Source: JAVKMO01 sp031539345 (GTDB lineage: Bacteria; Bacteroidota; Bacteroidia; Chitinophagales; Chitinophagaceae). From it: a DNA stretch of 64,000 bases. The stretch is taken from NCBI GenBank assembly GCA_031539345.1, contig JAVKMO010000007.1, forward strand, positions 196,849 through 260,848, in the 5' to 3' direction. The notes beneath the pieces are model-generated. The model ran no database searches, was not told where the DNA came from, and saw nothing but the letters and a program-made list of their open reading frames with translations. The position numbers were made by a program, and so were the translations under genes. Positions 35,278 through 43,968 of the stretch are shown here, piece after piece; the stretch's first letter is position 1; the number at the start of each line of letters is the position of its first letter.

Positions 35278-35541
35278 ATGAAATTTCTATTCCTTTTTTG
35301 TTTGATTTTCGTTTCGTCTTGTGGCGTAAGTGATTGGATTCAAACACGCATTCCTTTGAGCCCTATTGGGGTGAGTAATAGCACGAGAAAAGTTGGCTAT
35401 TCTCCGTATAATCAACTTTATGGCAAACGCCTTATGAAAAGAACAAAATACCCAGATTATTTCAGGCAGCCTGTTTATCAACGTCGTATGCGACAAGAAA
35501 AAATTAAAAGCAACAAGACATATCAAAATTTTTTATGGTAA
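35278..35541 (+). CDS. Small putative lipoprotein
   Basis: 87 residues. The N-terminus is a lipoprotein signal with a fitting lipobox (LIFVSSCG, Cys15). The mature part is basic, rich in Arg, Lys and Tyr (YPDYFRQPVYQRRMRQ), with no recognised domain. It lies 41 bp after lptB and 27 bp before nadD, so it is probably transcribed with them. Function is unknown; an envelope location is inferred from the lipobox. Confidence 0.7.
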   Translation: MKFLFLFCLIFVSSCGVSDWIQTRIPLSPIGVSNSTRKVGYSPYNQLYGKRLMKRTKYPDYFRQPVYQRRMRQEKIKSNKTYQNFLW

Positions 35542-35568
35542 TTTTTTCTTTTCTGTAAAATTGCGTGT

Positions 35569-36147
35569 ATGAAAATTGCTTTATATTTTGGTTCATTTAA
35601 TCCTATTCATATTGGTCATTTGATTATTGCCCAGCACGTATTAAATGCAACTGATGTGAAAAAATTATGGTTTGTTGTTTCTCCACAAAATCCAGAAAAA
35701 CCAAGTTTGTCTTTATTAAAAGACCGCCATCGTTTGCACCTTGTTCGCATTGCCATAGAAGATGAACCTTGCTTTAAAGCTTCTGACATTGAGTTTAATT
35801 TAAGTCGCCCATCTTACACAATCCATACACTTGGACATCTCAAAGACAAATATCCACAACATGAGTTTTGTATTGTTATGGGTGCAGACAGTTTTCAAAA
35901 TGTTCTGAATTGGAAAAACGGAGAAAATATTTTATACAACAACACCATTTATGTGTATCAACGAGATGGTTTTGTCAATACAAGCCCCCTCAAAAACGTC
36001 CATTTTTTACAAGCACCCCTATTAAACATTTCAGCTTCTATAATTCGCACTTTGATTAAAGAAAAAAAATCAATCCAATATCTTGTTCATCAAAAAGTAA
36101 AAGAAGAAATTTTACAACAAGGTTATTATACCTCTCCACTTCAATAA
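35569..36147 (+). CDS. nadD: Nicotinate-nucleotide adenylyltransferase
   Basis: 192 residues, the normal NadD size. Nucleotidyltransferase motifs are GSFNPIHIGHLIIAQ (HxGH) at the N-terminus and SASIIRTLI (ISxTxxR-like) near the C-terminus. FVVSPQNPEK and VMGADSFQNVLNW are characteristic of NadD. It adenylates nicotinate mononucleotide to deamido-NAD. CoaD is excluded by the longer sequence and motif context. Confidence 0.94.
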   Translation: MKIALYFGSFNPIHIGHLIIAQHVLNATDVKKLWFVVSPQNPEKPSLSLLKDRHRLHLVRIAIEDEPCFKASDIEFNLSRPSYTIHTLGHLKDKYPQHEFCIVMGADSFQNVLNWKNGENILYNNTIYVYQRDGFVNTSPLKNVHFLQAPLLNISASIIRTLIKEKKSIQYLVHQKVKEEILQQGYYTSPLQ

Positions 36148-36165
36148 TATTTAAACATTCACAAT

Positions 36166-36396
36166 ATGCTATTTGACATTTCTTTGACTGATTATATCGG
36201 CTACGTTGCTTCTATTATTATTATGGTTTCATTCACCATGAAAAACGTACGCATACTCCGTATTGTCAATACAATTGGGTGTCTTTGTTTTATTGTCTAT
36301 GCCATTCTTATCGACTCTACGCCAGCACTCATTACAAATGTTTTTGTTGCCAGCGTAAATATTTATTACTTATATCAACTGTTTAAAAATGCCTAA
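36166..36396 (+). CDS. YgjV-family small membrane protein
   Basis: 76 residues with three hydrophobic segments and the family pattern IGYVASIIIMVSFTMKN, RIVNTIGCLCFIVYAIL and NIYYLYQLF. YgjV homologues are unassigned inner-membrane proteins. Its last codons overlap the start of argB by 8 bp, so the two are translationally coupled. No functional link to arginine synthesis is known to me. Confidence 0.72.
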   Translation: MLFDISLTDYIGYVASIIIMVSFTMKNVRILRIVNTIGCLCFIVYAILIDSTPALITNVFVASVNIYYLYQLFKNA

Positions 36397-37189
36397 ACAA
36401 GAACTTTTTATTGTAAAAATTGGGGGAAACATTTTAGACAATGACCTTGCATTAGAACAATTTTTACAGCACTTTTCAACAATTAAAGGTCTCAAAATTT
36501 TAATTCATGGAGGGGGAAAAATCGCTACAGAAATTGGCAAACAATTAAACATTGTCTCCACCTATCACGAAGGAAGAAGAATTACCGATGCCGCCACTTT
36601 AGACCTTGTAACAATGGTGTATGCAGGGTTAATCAATAAAAAAATTGTAGCAAAATTACAAAGTCTTTCATGCAATGCACTTGGACTTACTGGTGCTGAC
36701 GGCAATAGCATTCCTGCAACACAAAGAAATTCGCAACCCATTGATTTTGGTTTTGTAGGAGACGTGCTTGCGGAACATATCAATACAAATTTTTTAGACC
36801 AACTCTTCAGCCAAGATATTTGCCCCATTTTTTCACCTCTTACTCATAATCAAAAAGGCGTTTTATTAAACACAAATGCCGACACAATTGCCGCAACTCT
36901 TGGCATTGCCTTGTCAAAAAACTATACCGTACGATTGATTTATTGCTTTGAAAAGAAAGGCATTTTAGAAAACATTGCTGACGACAATTCGGTTATTCCC
37001 CTTTTAACGCCGACAACGTATGAGGAATTATTGAAAGAAAAAAAATTGTTTGAAGGTATTTTACCAAAATTAGAAAATGCGTTTTCTGCTATCCACCAAG
37101 GCGTAAACGAGGTTTTAATTGGACACGCCAAAGATATTATAGCCAATACAACATCAACAACAATTGGAACAATTATTCGTCGCCATTAA
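36389..37189 (+). CDS. argB: Acetylglutamate kinase
   Basis: 266 residues of the amino acid kinase fold: VKIGGNILDN, LIHGGGKIATEIGKQL, GRRITDAATLDLVTMVYAG, LGLTGADGNSI and LLNTNADTIAATLGIAL. It phosphorylates N-acetylglutamate (or N-succinylglutamate, used by some Bacteroidota) in arginine synthesis. It starts inside the end of the YgjV gene. Other arg genes are not nearby, which is unusual because they normally cluster in this group. Confidence 0.93.
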   Translation: MPKQELFIVKIGGNILDNDLALEQFLQHFSTIKGLKILIHGGGKIATEIGKQLNIVSTYHEGRRITDAATLDLVTMVYAGLINKKIVAKLQSLSCNALGLTGADGNSIPATQRNSQPIDFGFVGDVLAEHINTNFLDQLFSQDICPIFSPLTHNQKGVLLNTNADTIAATLGIALSKNYTVRLIYCFEKKGILENIADDNSVIPLLTPTTYEELLKEKKLFEGILPKLENAFSAIHQGVNEVLIGHAKDIIANTTSTTIGTIIRRH

Positions 37190-37258
37190 AAAAATTAGCA
37201 TTTATCCTCTACGGTTATTTTATCCTTATATTGTTTTACAAGCCTTCAATACACAACA

Positions 37259-38188
37259 ATGAAAAAAAACCTTCACTCTCTGATTTTGGTTTTATCGATA
37301 TTATTTACAGGGTATTCAAACGCCCAAGAACTAAATGCAAGAGTGATTATCAATACGGACTTAATGCCTTCAAATATTGAAAAAAGAATTTTTGCAAAAT
37401 TAGAAAATGACCTTACACGCTTTCTCAATGATACGCGTTGGGGCAAAGACGTGTTTGATTATTTTGAAAAAATTGATTGCAATTTTATTTTGAATTTGGA
37501 ACAAATTATTGATGTCAATACATTTTCAGCAAGCCTTATTGTACAAGGCTCACGCCCTATTTACAATGCAACTTCTTTCACCAACCTGATGAATATTGTC
37601 GATAGAGAATTTGTGTTTACATATACAGAAAATCAAAGCATCGAGTTTAATGAACTGCGCATTCAGACGGGCCAACCTTTGGTCGATAATTTAACTGCAA
37701 TGTTTGCTTTTTATGCCTATATGATTATTGGTTTAGACTACAATTCATTTGCATTAAAAAGTGGTCTACCTTATTTTCAAAAAGCACTCAATATTGCGAA
37801 CAATTCTCCAGAGCATAAATATATCAATGGGTGGAATGCATTTAATTCTCGCCGCAACAGATATTGGCTGATTGAAGCCGTTACCAATAATAGCAACAAC
37901 CTTATTCACAATGCTTATTACTCGTATTATAGAGACGGAATGGACAATTTGTGGGACAAGCCCAAAGAGGCAAAAAAAAACATCATCAAAGCATTGTCGC
38001 AATTGCATAGCATTGCTACAGAGAGCGGGCAAAACCTTGCCATTTTATCGCTTTTTATGCAAGGAAAAACAGACGAACTGATTCGCATTTTTAAGCAAGC
38101 TGACGATATAACGAAAAAAAATTTTAAAGAAATAATAGAAAAAGTAGATGCCAATAATCTCATTCGATATGAAAGAGAAGTCAATTAA
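37259..38188 (+). CDS. DUF4835 family protein (PorD-like, type IX secretion associated)
   Basis: 309 residues with a signal peptide (MKKNLHSLILVLSILFTGYSNAQ) and the family opening QELNARVIINTDLMP, then IDCNFILNLEQI, PIYNATSFTNLMNIVDREF, FYAYMIIGLDYNSFA and GWNAFNSRRNRYWLIE. This matches DUF4835, annotated from memory as PorD of the type IX secretion system of Bacteroidota. The location is periplasmic or outer membrane. Its biochemical role is not established. No other T9SS gene is in the window. Confidence 0.82.
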   Translation: MKKNLHSLILVLSILFTGYSNAQELNARVIINTDLMPSNIEKRIFAKLENDLTRFLNDTRWGKDVFDYFEKIDCNFILNLEQIIDVNTFSASLIVQGSRPIYNATSFTNLMNIVDREFVFTYTENQSIEFNELRIQTGQPLVDNLTAMFAFYAYMIIGLDYNSFALKSGLPYFQKALNIANNSPEHKYINGWNAFNSRRNRYWLIEAVTNNSNNLIHNAYYSYYRDGMDNLWDKPKEAKKNIIKALSQLHSIATESGQNLAILSLFMQGKTDELIRIFKQADDITKKNFKEIIEKVDANNLIRYEREVN

Positions 38189-38226
38189 AAGAAATTATTT
38201 TTCCATCTCAATACTCACCCCTATTT

Positions 38227-39366
38227 ATGTCTATTTACAGTCGTTGCTATATATTTTTTACTGTCTTGATTTTTTCTTCTTGTGCTACATCAGAAGAGAA
38301 AAAAGGAGTGTCAGACAAAGTGCCAAGTGAAATCAAAGAAGAATTTATTCAACTTACAAAAGAGCAATTTCAAAATGCACAAATTGAAATTGGTCGTGTC
38401 GAGCAAAAAAACATTTCTGGCATTTTAAAAGTCAATGGAAAAGTTGATGTCCCACCACAAAATATGATTAGCATTAGTGTGCCGATGAGTGGTTATTTAA
38501 AACAAACACATTTGTTGCCTGGAACGCATATCAAAAAAGGCGAAATATTAGCCATTATAGAAGACCAACAATATCTTGAATTGCAACAAAATTTTTTAAT
38601 GGCAAAAAACAAATTGGTCTTGCTGGAAAAAGAATTTGAGCGACAAAAGAAACTTCAAGAAACAAAAGCCAATAGCGATAAAAATTTTGAATTGGCACAA
38701 AATGATTTTTTGAATCAAGTGATTGTAACCAAAGCACTTGCAGAAAAATTAAAAATGATTTTTATTGAGCCCGATAGTTTTGACATCAAAAAAATTGCAA
38801 GCACAATTCGTATTCCATCACCGATTAAGGGCTTTGTGTCAAAAGTAAATATGAATATCGGCAAATATGTTTCACCCACAGACGTTTTATTTGAACTCGT
38901 TAATCCAGATGATATTCACGTGAATTTAAAAGTGCTTGAAAAGGACATCGCTTATTTATATAAAGACCAAAGTTTGTTTGCTTATTCTAACACAGAACCA
39001 ACAAAAAAATATTTATGCCATATCATTCTCCTCAATAAAAATGTAAACGAAGACGGCACAATAGAAGTGCATTGTCATATTGAAAATCACACAAATCATT
39101 TTATGCCTGGCATGTTTATCAATGCAGACATTGTCTTAAAAAACAGAGTCGTTACGGTATTGCCCGAAGAGGCTATTGTGCATTTTGAAAATAAAAATTA
39201 TGTATTTATCGCCCATGAAAACTATCATTTTCAAATGAAAGAAATTGAAATTGGGAGTACACAAAATGGCTTTACAGAAATTATTACGCCTCTTAGTGAG
39301 TCTAATCGTATTATCAAAAAAGGAGCATATACATTGTTAATGAAAGCAAAAAACAAAGTAGAATAA
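38227..39366 (+). CDS. Efflux RND-type periplasmic adaptor (membrane fusion protein) lipoprotein
   Basis: 379 residues. The N-terminus has a lipobox (LIFSSCAT). A lipoyl/barrel-sandwich half (ISVPMSGYLKQTHLLPGTHIKKGEILAIIED), a coiled-coil hairpin (~115-175), the returning half (IRIPSPIKGFVSKVNMNIGKYV) and a beta-barrel domain (MPGMFINADIVLKN) give the standard adaptor architecture, closest to CusB-like metal efflux adaptors. Such proteins bridge an inner-membrane pump and an outer-membrane channel, but neither gene is adjacent. It may work with a pump encoded elsewhere. It follows the DUF4835 gene by 38 bp. Confidence 0.85.
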   Translation: MSIYSRCYIFFTVLIFSSCATSEEKKGVSDKVPSEIKEEFIQLTKEQFQNAQIEIGRVEQKNISGILKVNGKVDVPPQNMISISVPMSGYLKQTHLLPGTHIKKGEILAIIEDQQYLELQQNFLMAKNKLVLLEKEFERQKKLQETKANSDKNFELAQNDFLNQVIVTKALAEKLKMIFIEPDSFDIKKIASTIRIPSPIKGFVSKVNMNIGKYVSPTDVLFELVNPDDIHVNLKVLEKDIAYLYKDQSLFAYSNTEPTKKYLCHIILLNKNVNEDGTIEVHCHIENHTNHFMPGMFINADIVLKNRVVTVLPEEAIVHFENKNYVFIAHENYHFQMKEIEIGSTQNGFTEIITPLSESNRIIKKGAYTLLMKAKNKVE

Positions 39367-39407
39367 AGGTTTTTGTGCTATGCGTAGAGGTTACATATTG
39401 ACATTAT

Positions 39408-40004
39408 TTGTATAAACTGAAAAACAAAGTGATTAAGCAAGAAGTTTTATTGAATGGACTAAAAGAAAACGATAAGCAATCGATAGATTTTATTTATGAA
39501 TCGTGCTTTCCTATGGTCAGGAATTTGGTTCAAAAAAATAATGGTTCATTAGAAAATGCAGAAGATCTTTTTCAAGAAGCGATTATCGTTTTGTATCAAA
39601 ATTTGTTATCACGCAAAGATTTCTTTTTAACGTGTAGCATTAGTACGTATTTGTATGAAGTGAGCAGAAGATTATGGTTAAAATACTTGAATAAAAACGG
39701 AAAGACGATTCATATTGACAATACAACAACAGATTTTTTAGTAGAAAAAATAGTAGACGTAAAGCCCGATATAGAAGAACACGAGCAATTTGACAGCCGA
39801 TTACAAAATTTACAGACGGCAATGGGAAAATTAGGAGAACCTTGTTCAAGCATTCTAAAAGCATATTACAATGACAACAAAAGTATGCATGATATTGCGA
39901 CAATTTTTGGTTATACGAACGAAGACAGCGCCAAAAATCAAAAATACAAATGTCTTATCCGCTTAAAAAAAATATTCTTTCATCCAACAGAACAGAAAAA
40001 TTAA
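39408..40004 (+). CDS. ECF-type RNA polymerase sigma factor
   Basis: 198 residues, starting from a TTG (no ATG is available upstream of region 2). Region 2 is seen as IDFIYESCFPMVRNLV, NAEDLFQEAIIVLYQN and STYLYEVSRRLWLKYL; region 4 as LGEPCSSILKAYYNDNKSMHDIATIFGYTNEDSAKNQKYKCL in outline. It directs RNA polymerase to a stress or envelope regulon. The next gene, 6 bp away, encodes a protein with an anti-sigma-like N-terminus and a periplasmic protease, so the pair is likely a signalling module. Confidence 0.88.
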   Translation: MYKLKNKVIKQEVLLNGLKENDKQSIDFIYESCFPMVRNLVQKNNGSLENAEDLFQEAIIVLYQNLLSRKDFFLTCSISTYLYEVSRRLWLKYLNKNGKTIHIDNTTTDFLVEKIVDVKPDIEEHEQFDSRLQNLQTAMGKLGEPCSSILKAYYNDNKSMHDIATIFGYTNEDSAKNQKYKCLIRLKKIFFHPTEQKN

Positions 40005-40010
40005 ACCCTT

Positions 40011-41117
40011 ATGACAAACCATTTGAACGAAGACGCTTTTAATGTATTAGCCACAATAGAACAATATTTACAACATACTTTAAGTAAAGAACAGCGTGCA
40101 GAATTTGAGCAAAAAATGAAAGCCAATGTTGACGTATTTCAACTCGTCAAAGAATATGAAGCCTTGTTTCAAACAATGAATTTTCAACACGAACAAGCAC
40201 GTTTAGAAGCCTATTTGCAAACAAAAAAATCTGCTGGCAACAATTCGCTTTCTCAATCTAAAATTAAATTCAAAAAACACACTCTACAAGTACAACACTT
40301 TATATTCAGGAATCAAACAAAGCTTGTTGCTGCTGCATTTATCGGCGTTTTTTCAAGCATTGCATTTTATCTTTTACAACTTGTTTTTACTCACAGCAAT
40401 GAATTGATAGAATTGAAGCGAACCGTTGCCAATAGCATCTATAAATTAGAAAAAAAAATAGACACAAAAGACAAACAACATAATGTACAAGTTGATAACG
40501 TGGGGACAGGTTTTTTGATTGATAACGATGGTTATTTGGTTACCAATTCTCACATTTTAAAAGATGCAAAAAATATCTCTGTCGAAAACAGTAAAGGCGA
40601 ATCATTTATGACCGAAGTCTTGCACATGAATGCAGATATTGACCTTGCGATTTTGAAAATCTCAGATTCTAATTTTAATATGAAAGAACAAATTCCTTAT
40701 ATGCTTGCAAACAAACAAGCAGATTTAGGAGAAAGTATTTTTACACTTGGTTACCCCAAAGAAGACATTGTATATGGCGAAGGTTATTTAAGTAGCTTGA
40801 CAGGTTATCATTCAGATAGCACCGCATTACAAATGAATATTGCTTTAAACCCTGGCAATAGTGGAGGTCCTATTTTTGACAATTACGGCAATGTGATTGG
40901 TATTGTCCGCAACAAACAAAAAGAAGTCGAAGGTGTTTCATTCGCATTAAAATCTGCCCTCATTATTAAAACTATCAAACAACTCAAAGCAGACGACAGT
41001 TTAAAACAAATTAAAACGCTACAACTCAACACGTATGCTCCTTATAGCACATCTAATAAACTGTCTCGCATCAAAAAATACCGCCCTTACATTTATCTTG
41101 TAAAGTGTTATTCCTAA
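40011..41117 (+). CDS. Membrane-anchored S1C (HtrA-like) serine protease with anti-sigma-like cytoplasmic N-terminus
   Basis: 368 residues in three parts. Residues 1-70 (LATIEQYLQHTLSKEQRAEFE, EYEALFQTMNF) look like the cytoplasmic N-terminus of Bacteroidota anti-sigma factors. One transmembrane helix spans ~104-126. From ~160 there is a trypsin-like domain with the full triad His181 (VTNSHILKDA), Asp211 (DIDLAILK) and Ser284 (NPGNSGGPI). No PDZ domain follows. The topology puts the protease outside and the sigma-binding part inside. It is coded 6 bp after the ECF sigma gene. The anti-sigma activity is inferred from topology and linkage; the protease assignment is firm. Confidence 0.82.
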   Translation: MTNHLNEDAFNVLATIEQYLQHTLSKEQRAEFEQKMKANVDVFQLVKEYEALFQTMNFQHEQARLEAYLQTKKSAGNNSLSQSKIKFKKHTLQVQHFIFRNQTKLVAAAFIGVFSSIAFYLLQLVFTHSNELIELKRTVANSIYKLEKKIDTKDKQHNVQVDNVGTGFLIDNDGYLVTNSHILKDAKNISVENSKGESFMTEVLHMNADIDLAILKISDSNFNMKEQIPYMLANKQADLGESIFTLGYPKEDIVYGEGYLSSLTGYHSDSTALQMNIALNPGNSGGPIFDNYGNVIGIVRNKQKEVEGVSFALKSALIIKTIKQLKADDSLKQIKTLQLNTYAPYSTSNKLSRIKKYRPYIYLVKCYS

Positions 41118-41149
41118 TCTCAAGTACGTTGTATTAGTAGAGACTACAC

Positions 41150-41575
41150 TTATAGTCTAATTTCCATATTGATACCAGCGTGATGAAATTGGTTCTTATT
41201 GTAAAAAGATTCTAATTCAGGCTTACAATACAATACAACTTTATAGCAACCACGTTGTTTTGCATAATCCAAAGCGTGTTGTAAAAGTGCCGATGAATAG
41301 CCTTTTTTTTCGTACCCAACATGGGTTACAACGTCTTCAACATGACCAGCAAGTGCACCACCTCGCAAAAATTTTTGCTCTATCAATAAGGTTACACAAC
41401 TGATAATTTTATTCTCAATCAGATAAATAAAAACGTGTCCATCTTGTTGGTTTATTTTTTTTAAAATGATTTCAGCCTCATTTAAAGACATAGGTATCAC
41501 CTTACTCAGATGGCTCAACGTCTCAAAAAACTCTATATTTTCTTTTAAATCTGTACTGGTTAATTCTTTAATCAT
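41150..41575 (-). CDS. GNAT-family N-acetyltransferase (GNA1-like)
   Basis: 141 residues. The acetyl-CoA-binding motif is GHVEDVVTHVGYEKKGYSSALL, with the strand-helix end KQRGCYKVVLYCKPELESFYNKNQFHHAG in outline. Size and the GHVEDVVV/GCYKV pattern resemble glucosamine-6-phosphate acetyltransferase, a eukaryote-like enzyme also present in some bacteria. The substrate is uncertain. It lies 10 bp downstream of the peptidase gene, on the same strand. Confidence 0.78.
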   Translation of the reverse strand: MIKELTSTDLKENIEFFETLSHLSKVIPMSLNEAEIILKKINQQDGHVFIYLIENKIISCVTLLIEQKFLRGGALAGHVEDVVTHVGYEKKGYSSALLQHALDYAKQRGCYKVVLYCKPELESFYNKNQFHHAGINMEIRL

Positions 41576-41585
41576 GGTGTTTTTA

Positions 41586-42968
41586 TTAAGATAATTTTTT
41601 GTTTTTCATTGTTGCATACAATTGATGAAAATAAGCAATTGTTTCTATGCCTTTAAAATAATGTTCAATATTAAATTTTTCATTCGGTGCATGAAGATTA
41701 TCATCATTCAATCCAAAGCCCAAAAGAATAACGGGTGTGTTTAAGTGTTTTTGAAAGTTGGCCACAACGGGAATAGAGCCACCGCCTTTTGTTGGTACAG
41801 GCATTTTGCCTAAGCCTTTCAACATGGCTTGTTCGGCCGCTTTATATTCGATGCTGTCCATCGTCATGTCATAAGGTTCTCCACCACTCATGCGTGTAAT
41901 TTTTATTTGTACTTCTGGCGGGGTAATTTTTTTGAGGTGTTTTTCTACCAAAGCCGCAATTTCTGCATGGCTTTGATGTGGAACAAGACGACACGAAATT
42001 TTTGCAAAGGCTTTTGCTGGCAAAACAGTTTTTGCTCCTGCTTGTGTGTAACCGCCCCATATTCCATTGATTTCTAAAGTAGGGCGAATGCCAATGCGTT
42101 CTATAGTTGAATAACCCTCTTCTCCAAATTCTTTTTTAATGCCGATCTCTTTTTTAAACGCTGCTCCGGAAAAGGGAATCGCATTAATTTTTTTTCTTTC
42201 TGCAGCACTTAATTTGGCAACATTTTTGTAAAAATCGGGTATCGTAATTTTATTTTTTTTATCGTGCAATGAGGCTAACATTTTTGTTAAAACAACAATA
42301 GGATTAGCAACAGCGCCGCCATACACGCCGCTATGCAAATCTCTGTCGGCACTTGTTAATTCTACTTCAAGATAAGTCAAACCACGCAAGCCAGTTTCTA
42401 TAGAAGGCGTTTTCAAACTAATCATGGCAGAATCACTAATCAATACCACATCTGCTTGCAATAATTTTTTGTTCCGAATTACAAAGTCCTCCAAATGTAC
42501 ACAACCAATTTCTTCCTCACCTTCAATCATCACTTTCACATTCAGTGGCAATGAATTTGTTTGCAATAAACTTTCAATAGCTTTCACGTGCATATACATC
42601 TGTCCTTTGTCATCAGAGGCGCCACGTGCAAAAATTTTTCCATTTCTTATAGTTGGCTGAAAAGGCTCGGTATGCCACAATTCAAGCGGATCTGGAGGTT
42701 GCACATCATAATGCCCATAAACCAAAACTGTAGGCAATTTTTTATCAATTATTTTTTCTCCATACACAATTGGATTGCCTTTTGTAGAGTAACATTTCAC
42801 TTGGTCTAACCCCGCTTCTGTCAATCTTTGAGCAAGCATTTTGGCACATGCCACACAATCGTTTTGATGTTGTGGAACGGCACTTACACTTGGAATTTTT
42901 AATAAGTCAAACAATTCGTCAACATAACGTTGTTGATTTTTTTTTTGGTAAGAGAAAAAAGTATCCAT
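41586..42968 (-). CDS. M20 family dipeptidase
   Basis: 460 residues. The co-catalytic zinc site is visible: YGHYDVQPPDP, ARGASDDKGQMY, EGEEEIGC and the distal LNDDNLHAPNEKF. The lid domain lies between ~210 and 330. This arrangement matches carnosinase-like cytosolic dipeptidases rather than ArgE or DapE, which are shorter. It hydrolyses short peptides, probably during peptide use. There is no signal peptide. Confidence 0.9.
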   Translation of the reverse strand: MDTFFSYQKKNQQRYVDELFDLLKIPSVSAVPQHQNDCVACAKMLAQRLTEAGLDQVKCYSTKGNPIVYGEKIIDKKLPTVLVYGHYDVQPPDPLELWHTEPFQPTIRNGKIFARGASDDKGQMYMHVKAIESLLQTNSLPLNVKVMIEGEEEIGCVHLEDFVIRNKKLLQADVVLISDSAMISLKTPSIETGLRGLTYLEVELTSADRDLHSGVYGGAVANPIVVLTKMLASLHDKKNKITIPDFYKNVAKLSAAERKKINAIPFSGAAFKKEIGIKKEFGEEGYSTIERIGIRPTLEINGIWGGYTQAGAKTVLPAKAFAKISCRLVPHQSHAEIAALVEKHLKKITPPEVQIKITRMSGGEPYDMTMDSIEYKAAEQAMLKGLGKMPVPTKGGGSIPVVANFQKHLNTPVILLGFGLNDDNLHAPNEKFNIEHYFKGIETIAYFHQLYATMKNKKLS

Positions 42969-43022
42969 AAAAAGAAGTAGTTAGTAGAAGAAAAATAAAT
43001 TCAAAAATAAGATGATTGTCGT

Positions 43023-43586
43023 TTATTCACTGTCTGGTTTCCAAATGCTTTCTTGCAAACCACTTTGTTTTGTTTGATAGCGTGCAAAAACAAATAAAAA
43101 ATCACTCAGTCTATTGATGTAAATCAATGCGTCTTGCAATTCTTTTTGTTGATGCGACAAAGTAACGCAATATCTCTCGGCTCGCCTACACACACAACGT
43201 GCAATATGAATGGCTGCAATAAATTGATTTCCGCTCGGAAGAATAAAATTTTTTAGCAGGGGCAATTGTTCGGTCAGCAAATCAATTTGATGTTCTAAAG
43301 CAGTAGTATGTTTAGGATGAAAAGAAGGTAAGCGAAAAGTTTCTTCTTTATTAGGTTCAACAGCGAGTAAAGAGCCGATGACAAAAAGTTGATTTTGAAT
43401 CGTGATAAAAAAATCTGTCCAATGTTTTTCTTGCAATAAATAAGAAGCTACCATACCAATATGAGCATTCAACTCATCGATTGTTCCATAGGCTTCAAGT
43501 TGATGGTGGTTTTTGGGTACTCGTGTTCCACCTAATAAAGAAGTTATGCCAGCGTCGCCTGTTTTGGTGTAAATTTTTGTTGCCAT
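43023..43586 (-). CDS. Cob(I)yrinic acid a,c-diamide adenosyltransferase, PduO type
   Basis: 187 residues of four-helix-bundle type. The ATP-binding N-terminus is KIYTKTGDAGITSLLGGTRVPK, followed by YGTIDELNAHIG, the ARCVCRRAERYCV helix and INRLSDFLFVFARY. The enzyme makes adenosylcobalamin from ATP and reduced cobalamin. It stands alone upstream of the peptidase gene. No recognisable cobalamin riboswitch was found in its upstream region. Confidence 0.92.
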   Translation of the reverse strand: MATKIYTKTGDAGITSLLGGTRVPKNHHQLEAYGTIDELNAHIGMVASYLLQEKHWTDFFITIQNQLFVIGSLLAVEPNKEETFRLPSFHPKHTTALEHQIDLLTEQLPLLKNFILPSGNQFIAAIHIARCVCRRAERYCVTLSHQQKELQDALIYINRLSDFLFVFARYQTKQSGLQESIWKPDSE

Positions 43587-43818
43587 AAAAAAAGAAAAAT
43601 ATAAATCCTTAGATGTAATATACTTGTTGAAGTTACCCTCAAATAAAATGAAATTCTGTAACTGACAGCGTCTTTACAAGCAAACATTTACAACTCAATG
43701 TATAGTTGTATGAACTTGCTCTGTAAACAGTATTATTTTGACTTCAACTCAATGTTTTGAAATCATTTTACAATTGTCTCAATCTGCATTTTTTCTCAAT
43801 ATTAAACTTCAAAACACC
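43587..43818. repeat. Intergenic region containing dispersed repeat copy A
   Basis: No gene is seen here. From TCAAATAAAATGA (43639-43651) to TTGAAAT (43757-43763) the sequence aligns with 52015-52140 over ~125 bp with almost equal spacing, sharing AGCAAnCATTTACAA and AATGTATnGTTG blocks. Within this copy CAACTCAATGT occurs twice. The nature of the repeat is unknown. Confidence 0.5.
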
Positions 43819-43845
43819 ACAAAAAAAGCCACCCGTAGGTGGCTT
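43819..43845 (-). terminator. Intrinsic terminator (minus strand), first copy
   Basis: GCCACC-CGTA-GGTGGC (43828-43843) is a perfect 6-bp stem preceded on the plus strand by an A-run, which is the T-run of a minus-strand terminator. An essentially identical copy lies at 44828-44854. Confidence 0.75.
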
Positions 43846-43861
43846 GGATAAAGAGTTTTTA

Positions 43862-43954
43862 TTTTCGCGTGAGAGTCGTCGCCACGTCAGGTGTTTTCAC
43901 CTAACGTTGATGACTTTTTGGGTGTAAGATAAAAATAACTCACACGGGAAAAAA
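43862..43954 (-). other. Extended imperfect inverted repeat (possible structured RNA)
   Basis: Three nested pairings are visible: the outer TTTTCGCGTGAG (43862) with CTCACACGGGAAAA (43941), the middle GTCGTC (43875) with GATGAC (43909), and an inner perfect hairpin ACGTCAGGTG-TTTT-CACCTAACGT at 43884-43907. It lies on the minus strand directly after the truncated XRE gene and 15-40 bp before the terminator at 43819-43845, so as RNA it would be a fold followed by a terminator. I do not recognise the family. Confidence 0.45.
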
Positions 43955-43968
43955 TTCATCATTCATTG

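Noticed and set aside
43862..43954. Integron attC site
   Set aside because: A GTTAGGT/ACCTAAC-like pair exists within the inner hairpin, but the core-site spacing is wrong and no integrase or cassette array is seen.
43587..43968. Cobalamin riboswitch upstream of the PduO adenosyltransferase
   Set aside because: No B12-box-like sequence is visible on the minus strand; the structured element at 43862-43954 has its own terminator and lies about 230 bp away after the XRE relic.
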